From Lysinibacillus cavernae (GTDB lineage: Bacteria > Bacillota > Bacilli > Bacillales_A > Planococcaceae), in assembly GCF_009724685.1 (NCBI RefSeq), contig NZ_WMEF01000002.1:558001-622000 (forward strand): 64,000 nucleotides of DNA. The letters are read 5' to 3'. Under the pieces are notes generated by a model. The model made no database searches. It was given only the letters and a program-made list of their open reading frames with translations, and was not told where the DNA came from. The first letter of the stretch is position 1. Each line of letters starts with the position of its first letter. Made by a program: the position numbers and the translations under genes. Below, piece by piece: positions 58,759 to 64,000 of this stretch.

Positions 58759-59361
58759 ATGATCAATGGACTTATTATTTTATGTGCTTATCTAATTGGC
58801 TCTATACCTTCTGGGTTATGGATAGGCAAAATTTTTTATACTACCGATATTCGTGAACACGGGAGCGGTAATCTAGGTGCGACCAATACTTTTCGAACGC
58901 TAGGGAAAAAAGCGGGTATTGTTGTTACGATTATGGATGTCTTAAAAGGTACAGCCGCTGTCTTACTCGTGACACTTCCCGTTTTCTCTGACAGTACGCT
59001 CCATCCCCTATTACTTGGTCTTGTTGCTGTTATCGGTCACATGTTTCCGATTTTCGCCAAGTTTCGTGGTGGGAAAGCAGTGGCAACATCTGCAGGTGTT
59101 TTATTAGGCTATTCTTGGCCTCTCTTTGTTTTACTATTTATTACCTTTATTGTGACATTAAAAATCACAAAAATCGTCAGCTTAACATCTATGATAGCCG
59201 CTTTAGTAGCACTTATTTATGCAATCGTTTATTATTTTGTTACAGGTGACTTTGCATTAGGCATCTTGGTAGCCTTTTTATTTACCTTTATTATGTATCG
59301 ACACCGTGCCAATATTACACGAATTAAAAATGGCACCGAGCCAAAGGTAAAATGGCTTTAG
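58759..59361 (+). CDS. plsY: Acyl-phosphate:glycerol-3-phosphate acyltransferase PlsY
   Basis: 200 residues, five membrane segments. PlsY makes lysophosphatidic acid, the first step of phospholipid synthesis. Signature motifs: [11 protein letters not shown], then [17 protein letters not shown] (glycerol-3-phosphate site), and [24 protein letters not shown] 58,759 has AAAGGAG 8 bases upstream; the ATG at 58,738 is ahead of that site. Next to parE as in Bacillus (yneS-parE). Confidence 0.95.
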   Translation: MINGLIILCAYLIGSIPSGLWIGKIFYTTDIREHGSGNLGATNTFRTLGKKAGIVVTIMDVLKGTAAVLLVTLPVFSDSTLHPLLLGLVAVIGHMFPIFAKFRGGKAVATSAGVLLGYSWPLFVLLFITFIVTLKITKIVSLTSMIAALVALIYAIVYYFVTGDFALGILVAFLFTFIMYRHRANITRIKNGTEPKVKWL

Positions 59362-59380
59362 TAAGAGAGGAGTATTCGAT

Positions 59381-59671
59381 ATGAATATTGCACTGACAGT
59401 TAAAGCTCTACAATGGTTCAAACAAGAGATGGAAGTTGAACCGGGTGATACAATTCGCTTTTATGCACGCTATGGTGGCTCTAGTCCTTTTCATGAAGGT
59501 TTTTCACTTGGCATGACACGTGAAGAACCTATTGACATAGGTGTTCAGACAGTGGTCGAAGGTGTAACCTATTACATTGATGAAAAAGATCTATGGTTCT
59601 TTAACGATCACAATTTACATGTTGACGTTGATGCAAGTAAAGATGAATTACATTATGAGTATCGTACATAA
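59381..59671 (+). CDS. HesB/YneR-like protein
   Basis: 96 residues of the HesB/IscA-like fold (Fe-S biogenesis superfamily): MNIALTVKALQWFKQEMEVE, GDTIRFYARYGG and SPFHEGFSLGMTRE. The Cys ligands of true IscA are absent, so cluster binding is unlikely. This matches YneR of Bacillus, next to plsY. AGAGAGGAG precedes ATG. Strong terminator downstream. Confidence 0.88.
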   Translation: MNIALTVKALQWFKQEMEVEPGDTIRFYARYGGSSPFHEGFSLGMTREEPIDIGVQTVVEGVTYYIDEKDLWFFNDHNLHVDVDASKDELHYEYRT

Positions 59672-59673
59672 AG

Positions 59674-59716
59674 CAGTCTGTCCTTTCAAGCCATGAAAGG
59701 ACAAACTGTTTTTTAT
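59674..59716 (+). terminator. Terminator after the HesB-like gene
   Basis: CAGTCTGTCCTTTCA and TGAAAGGACAAACTG pair over 15 bases with one mismatch, followed by TTTTTTATTTTG. Confidence 0.9.
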
Positions 59717-59855
59717 TTTGTTTCAGCAGCGGCAATTTCGCCAAGTCATATTTGATTTAGTAGCAAATAGCTAGATTTTCATGTCCACTTCGTTTATCTC
59801 TCAAATAATTTGTCCATTCTATAGATAATGATCGACCATTTGAGGAGGAAAACGC

Positions 59856-61400
59856 ATGTCAATGTCTAACAATATCAAGACCTCCCCATCGCATACAACG
59901 AACGATTTGTTGTACACTTCCCTATCTAAAAATATAAAAGTTATTCAAAATACACTCGGTCATAGTAATGACATTATTATTCGGGAAATCACCATTGGTG
60001 CATCAGATTCTCATAGCATTGCCGTCATCTCCATTGATGGCTTATCTGATAAAACGACAATATCGAATTCAGTTATCGATAAGCTCATGGCTAATATTGA
60101 AGAAGAACAAAACATTGAAATTACAACCATTAATCAATATATACGGAATTCTTATTTAACGGTAGGTGATGTAGCGAATATCGAGCATTTTACCGCCTTA
60201 TTTAATGCCATTCTCAATGGCGAAACGGTCATTTTATTAGACGGTTTTGCCGAGGGAATTGTGACAAGTACGAGAAGTGCCAAGGATCGAGCAGTCACAG
60301 AGCCATCGACCGAATCGGTTATTCGAGGACCTAGGGAATCCTTTACCGAAACCTTGCGTACGAATACAGCGCTAATCCGTCGGAAAATAAAAAGCCCCAA
60401 TCTTTGGATTAAAACACGTGTCATTGGTGATGTGACACAAACAGATGTAGCGATTATGTATATCAATGGCATCGCCAGCGACAAAGTCGTAGCTGAGGTG
60501 CTAGCTCGTTTAGATCGTATTAATATAGATGGCATACTAGAAAGTGGTTATATTGAGGATTTTATTCAAGACTCAAAAAATTCTATGTTTCCAACAGTCT
60601 ATAACTCTGAACGCCCAGATGTGATTGCGGGTGAGTTATTAGATGGTAAAGTAGCCATATTAGTAGACGGTACACCCTTTGTTTTAGTGGTACCAGCTTT
60701 ATTTACATCCTTTTTACAATCAGCAGAAGATTATTATCAACATTGGATGATTAGTTCCCTTGTACGAGTATTGCGATTTTTGGGGATCAGTCTCGCTCTA
60801 GTAGCACCTTCACTTTATGTAGCAATTACAACGTTTCACCAAGAAATGCTGCCAACAGCCATGCTGATCAGTATTGCGTCACAACGAGAAGGCGTGCCCT
60901 TCCCTGCAGTAGTAGAGGCACTCATTATGGAGGTTGCCTTTGAGGTACTAAGGGAAGCTGGACTTCGTATGCCAAGAACAATTGGTCCCGCTGTATCAAT
61001 TGTGGGCACCTTAGTGATTGGTCAGGCAGCGGTTGATGCAGGCGTTGTATCAGCTGTAATGGTTATTATTGTAGCCCTAACTGCGATTTGTAGTTTTCTA
61101 TTCCCAGCTTATGGCTTATCAAATACCATTCGTGTACTGCGTTTTCCATTAATGATTTTAGCTGCTATGTTTGGTTTATTTGGTGTTATGTTTGGCATTA
61201 TGGTGATTATCCTACATTTATGTAGTATTCGTTCATTTGGCGTGCCTTATTTAAGTCCCTTCGCACCATTAATAATACAGGATCAAAAAGATGCCTTTCT
61301 TTTGTTCCCACGTAGAAAGTTACTAACACGACCTCGATTAGTCAATCAAAAAAATATTGTCAGAGGACATAACAATAAGAAAATCAAGAGTCGAAAATAA
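59856..61400 (+). CDS. GerA-family spore germination protein (A subunit)
   Basis: 514 residues. Large cytosolic N-terminal domain with GETVILLDGFAEGI and ESVIRGPRESFTETLRTNTA, NLWIKT, typical of GerAA/GerKA. About five membrane segments from about residue 290 on (SQREGVPFPAVVEALIMEVAFE is the conserved loop). The A, B and C subunits form a germinant receptor in the inner spore membrane; here the ligand is unknown. GAGGAGG precedes the start. It heads an A-C-D-B operon. A forespore sigma-G promoter would be expected upstream (59,717-59,855), but I cannot point to one. Confidence 0.93.
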   Translation: MSMSNNIKTSPSHTTNDLLYTSLSKNIKVIQNTLGHSNDIIIREITIGASDSHSIAVISIDGLSDKTTISNSVIDKLMANIEEEQNIEITTINQYIRNSYLTVGDVANIEHFTALFNAILNGETVILLDGFAEGIVTSTRSAKDRAVTEPSTESVIRGPRESFTETLRTNTALIRRKIKSPNLWIKTRVIGDVTQTDVAIMYINGIASDKVVAEVLARLDRINIDGILESGYIEDFIQDSKNSMFPTVYNSERPDVIAGELLDGKVAILVDGTPFVLVVPALFTSFLQSAEDYYQHWMISSLVRVLRFLGISLALVAPSLYVAITTFHQEMLPTAMLISIASQREGVPFPAVVEALIMEVAFEVLREAGLRMPRTIGPAVSIVGTLVIGQAAVDAGVVSAVMVIIVALTAICSFLFPAYGLSNTIRVLRFPLMILAAMFGLFGVMFGIMVIILHLCSIRSFGVPYLSPFAPLIIQDQKDAFLLFPRRKLLTRPRLVNQKNIVRGHNNKKIKSRK

Positions 61401-61426
61401 ACTTCTGGTCAAAAGAGGGATGGAAT

Positions 61427-62626
61427 ATGGCAAAAGTACATGCAATTTGTTTACTATGCATCCTCACTTTGGTGTTAAGTGGTTGCTGGAGTAAGCGTGA
61501 ATTAAATGAATTAGCCATTGTCGTAGCACTTGGGATAGACAAAGTAGACGATGAATATGAGATTTCTTTGCAAATTGTCGATCCAAGTGAAATTTCTATG
61601 AGACAGGCTACCACTCAACGCGCTCCAGTCGTTAGCTATCATTCAAAAGGCGAGACGATCTTTGAGGCTATTCGAAAAATGACAACCACAGCTGCCAGAA
61701 AGCCCTATTTTGCACATCTTCAAGTCGTCGTCTTAGGGGAAGATTTAGCCAAAGAAGGAATTAGTGAAGCACTTGATTTAATTTCGAGGGACCATGAATT
61801 TCGAAAAGATTTTGATGTCGTTATGTCTCATGAAGCTACAGCAAAAGAAGTGTTAAATGTGCTAACACCCATCGAAAAGGTTCCTGCTAATAAAATGTTA
61901 AACTCCCTAAAGGTCTCTGAGAGAGCTTGGGGTACCACAATAGCTGTTAATATAGACGAATTAGTCACTACGTTGAGTAATAAAGATGCAGGAGCATTAA
62001 TTTCTGCGATTGAAATTCACGGTGATAAGAAATTAGGTGCAGATCAAACAAATGTCCAACGCGTAAAAACACCTGTGTTGCTACAATATGCAGGTTTGGC
62101 TGTCTTTAAAGAGGATAAATTCATGGGTCTGCTGACTGAGGGAGAAAGTAAAAGCATTAGTTTTCTAAAGGATAAAATTCAAAGTACGATTGAAATCATT
62201 GCCTGTCCAAAGAAAGGGACTTTATCTACTGAAATCACCCAATCGACTACGAAAGTAAAGGGGTCTTTTGAACACGGAGAGCCAAAAATTGATGTTCAAA
62301 TTATCGTCGAGCAAAATGTTGGAGAGGTCGAATGTGATATCGATCTCACAAAAAATAAATCCATTGATTATGTCAATAAAAAAACAGCGCAAGGTATCGA
62401 GGAGCGAATCAAAAAAACATTAGAAACAATACAACAACAATATGAAGTTGATGTTTTTGGTTTTGGTGATGCACTACATCGGACGGATGCAAAACAATGG
62501 AAAAAAATCAAAGATGATTGGATATCCATTTTTCCAGATTTGACTGTTGACGTTCACGTGAAAGTGACGACACAAGGTTTAGGAACACTTCAAAACTCTT
62601 TATTAAATAATCCAAAGGAGGAGTAA
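61427..62626 (+). CDS. GerC-family spore germination lipoprotein (C subunit)
   Basis: 399 residues. The signal peptide ends in a lipobox (VLSGC) followed by WSKRELNELAIV, a hallmark of Ger(x)C proteins. The family region AIEIHGDK... and the C-terminal DVFGFGDALHRTDAKQWKKIKDDW are typical. It is anchored outside the inner spore membrane as part of the receptor. Follows the A subunit by 26 bases, with AGAGGGATGG as ribosome-binding site. Confidence 0.92.
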   Translation: MAKVHAICLLCILTLVLSGCWSKRELNELAIVVALGIDKVDDEYEISLQIVDPSEISMRQATTQRAPVVSYHSKGETIFEAIRKMTTTAARKPYFAHLQVVVLGEDLAKEGISEALDLISRDHEFRKDFDVVMSHEATAKEVLNVLTPIEKVPANKMLNSLKVSERAWGTTIAVNIDELVTTLSNKDAGALISAIEIHGDKKLGADQTNVQRVKTPVLLQYAGLAVFKEDKFMGLLTEGESKSISFLKDKIQSTIEIIACPKKGTLSTEITQSTTKVKGSFEHGEPKIDVQIIVEQNVGEVECDIDLTKNKSIDYVNKKTAQGIEERIKKTLETIQQQYEVDVFGFGDALHRTDAKQWKKIKDDWISIFPDLTVDVHVKVTTQGLGTLQNSLLNNPKEE

Positions 62627-62630
62627 TCGA

Positions 62631-62864
62631 ATGGTTCTAGCCGTAGCAATCTTAGTCATGTCGGTCATTCTTGTGCTTATTTTTATTCCTAAGTTAAAAA
62701 AGCAACAGGATACAAAAACCATTGTTGTATTCACCATTCTGCTACTCATTGGAACTGTTTTAAATATGGGGATTGCCCTAAGAATCCATATTCCGAGCCC
62801 ATTAGACTTAATTACCTTTATATTTACACCAATCAGAGATTACATTGTGTCATTAACCAAATAG
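62631..62864 (+). CDS. Small two-helix membrane protein of the ger operon (D subunit)
   Basis: 77 residues with two membrane helices (about 2-20 and 30-50) and a third amphipathic stretch. Small proteins of this size lie in several ger operons and have been called D subunits. AAAGGAGG (62,615-62,622) precedes it, 4 bases after the C subunit stop. Function: probably modulates the receptor. Confidence 0.8.
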   Translation: MVLAVAILVMSVILVLIFIPKLKKQQDTKTIVVFTILLLIGTVLNMGIALRIHIPSPLDLITFIFTPIRDYIVSLTK

Positions 62865-62894
62865 ATAGATTGACGAAATCGGAGGGGTAGCAAG

Positions 62895-64000
62895 ATGGAT
62901 AAAGAGATCATTAGTTCAAGACAATTTACAATCATTACCTTCCTCTATTCTATCGGTACAGCTATATTAATTATCCCTTCGAGTATTACTGCTGCTTCTA
63001 AGCAAGATGCGTGGGTTGCAGCAGGCATTGGTATTGTCCTTAGTTTACTGATCATTAAGTTATTTTTAACACTCGCTAACCAAACACCGTCACTAAATTT
63101 TATAGAGGCGAACGAAAAAATTCTCGGGCGCTTTTTTGGAAAAATCACAGCAATAGGCTTTCTGATCCTTACTTTTCTTTCCGCTGGAGAACTGCTTTAC
63201 TTTATCGGTATTTTCATGAAAACAGAAGTCATGCCAGAAACACCGACGATGGCATTTTCCTTACTGTTTTGTATTATTATTATGTATGCCGCCTATTTAG
63301 GTATTGAAACTTTTGCACGTTCGGCAGAAATTTTATTCCCGCTATTTGTCTTTATTTTTATTTTTTTTGTTATTTGTATTACACCTCAGATTACTTTTGA
63401 AAATATTCAACCTGTGCTAGAAGCGAGCAAAACATCCATGTTTTATAGTATTGCACGCTTCATGAGTATCTTTTCCTTTCCACTAGTTGTGTTATTAATG
63501 CTGTATCCTGCTTCCGTCAATGTACAGCCATCTGCCCAGAAAGGGTTTTATATTGGGACAATTCTAGGAGGTATCGTCTTAATCATGTTGATTGTGCTTT
63601 CAATCCTTGTATTAGGACCTGAGAATACTGCGTCCAGAACATTTCCAAGTTATGCCTTAGCACAAAGAATTTCAATAGGTAACTTTTTACAGCGTATTGA
63701 AATCATCATGGCTTTTATGTGGATCTCGTCCATTTATATTCGTACGTTTATGTATTTCTATACTACTGTTGTCGGTCTCGCACAGATTTTGAAAATCAAG
63801 GATCATCGGCCACTAATCATACCTATGGGTATTCTTGTGATTGGGCTTTCACAAATTGTTCATCCAGACATTGTCCATTCGAATAACTATAATAATGAAA
63901 TTTGGCCTATTTTTTCATTTATCTTCACCATTTTATTACCTTTACTCATATTAATTGTGACGGTCATTCGGAATCGAAAATCTAACGATAACAATACCGA
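62895..64000 (+). CDS. GerB-family spore germination permease (B subunit), runs off the window
   Basis: The frame is open from ATG 62,895 (GGAGGGG upstream) to the end of the window, 368 codons without a stop. About ten membrane segments, APC-superfamily GerAB/GerKB type: MDKEIISSRQFTIITFLYSI and GTAILIIPSSITAASKQDAW are the typical opening. GerB proteins bind the germinant. It lies at the end of the A-C-D-B operon. By family length (about 365-370) it should end only a few codons beyond. Confidence 0.92.
   Translation, partial: MDKEIISSRQFTIITFLYSIGTAILIIPSSITAASKQDAWVAAGIGIVLSLLIIKLFLTLANQTPSLNFIEANEKILGRFFGKITAIGFLILTFLSAGELLYFIGIFMKTEVMPETPTMAFSLLFCIIIMYAAYLGIETFARSAEILFPLFVFIFIFFVICITPQITFENIQPVLEASKTSMFYSIARFMSIFSFPLVVLLMLYPASVNVQPSAQKGFYIGTILGGIVLIMLIVLSILVLGPENTASRTFPSYALAQRISIGNFLQRIEIIMAFMWISSIYIRTFMYFYTTVVGLAQILKIKDHRPLIIPMGILVIGLSQIVHPDIVHSNNYNNEIWPIFSFIFTILLPLLILIVTVIRNRKSNDNNT

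Overview
The window is AT-rich, low-GC Firmicute DNA with strong Shine-Dalgarno sites. It carries a GerA-type spore germination operon and the parC-parE / plsY / yneR-like block in the order found in Bacillus. It comes from an endospore-forming member of the Bacillales. Lysinibacillus or a near relative is my best guess, but this rests on gene content and general knowledge, not on a search.

Layout. 1-11.3 kb is accessory, partly decayed DNA: a TetR regulator with two palindromic operators and its target (an SDR-alpha/beta-hydrolase fusion), a glycosidase-like lipoprotein, a recombinase fragment, a membrane-anchored unknown, two orphan genes that look like immunity genes, and an orphan rhs C-terminal fragment.

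11,320-35,741 is a complete 24,422-bp Tn7-like transposon. It has perfect 28-bp terminal inverted repeats (TGT...ACA), four TnsB-type binding repeats per end and a 5-bp target duplication (ATAAT on both sides). It sits inside the 3' end of the rhs fragment; removing it restores an rhs reading frame ending in HAK-stop at 35,795. The tnsA, tnsB, tnsC and tniQ genes lie at the left end. The cargo is a defence island: qatABCD; a polytopic membrane protein; a lone DGQHR/DndB-like protein with a divergent XRE regulator; a Gabija-like OLD nuclease + UvrD helicase pair; a base-richer three-gene block with a PD-(D/E)XK nuclease; and an unrecognised two-gene membrane module. A second rhs 3' end at 3,861-3,908 is also directly preceded by a single degraded Tn7-like end, so the rhs 3' end looks like a preferred target.

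35.8-64 kb is mostly chromosomal: trhO, an AlkD-like protein, small membrane proteins, a LuxR regulator, an acetylpolyamine/histone deacetylase-family enzyme, an oxidoreductase with an ArsR regulator, a Sco protein, two tandem DUF485 + sodium:solute symporter pairs, a TPP-riboswitch-controlled thiamine-precursor ABC operon ending in a TatD hydrolase, parE-parC, plsY, a HesB-like protein and a ger operon that runs off the window.

A dispersed family of short palindromic repeats (cores GGGCGC and GGGCCA) separates the small immunity-like genes both inside and outside the transposon. Several small genes in these regions carry in-frame stops. I saw no tRNA, rRNA or CRISPR array.
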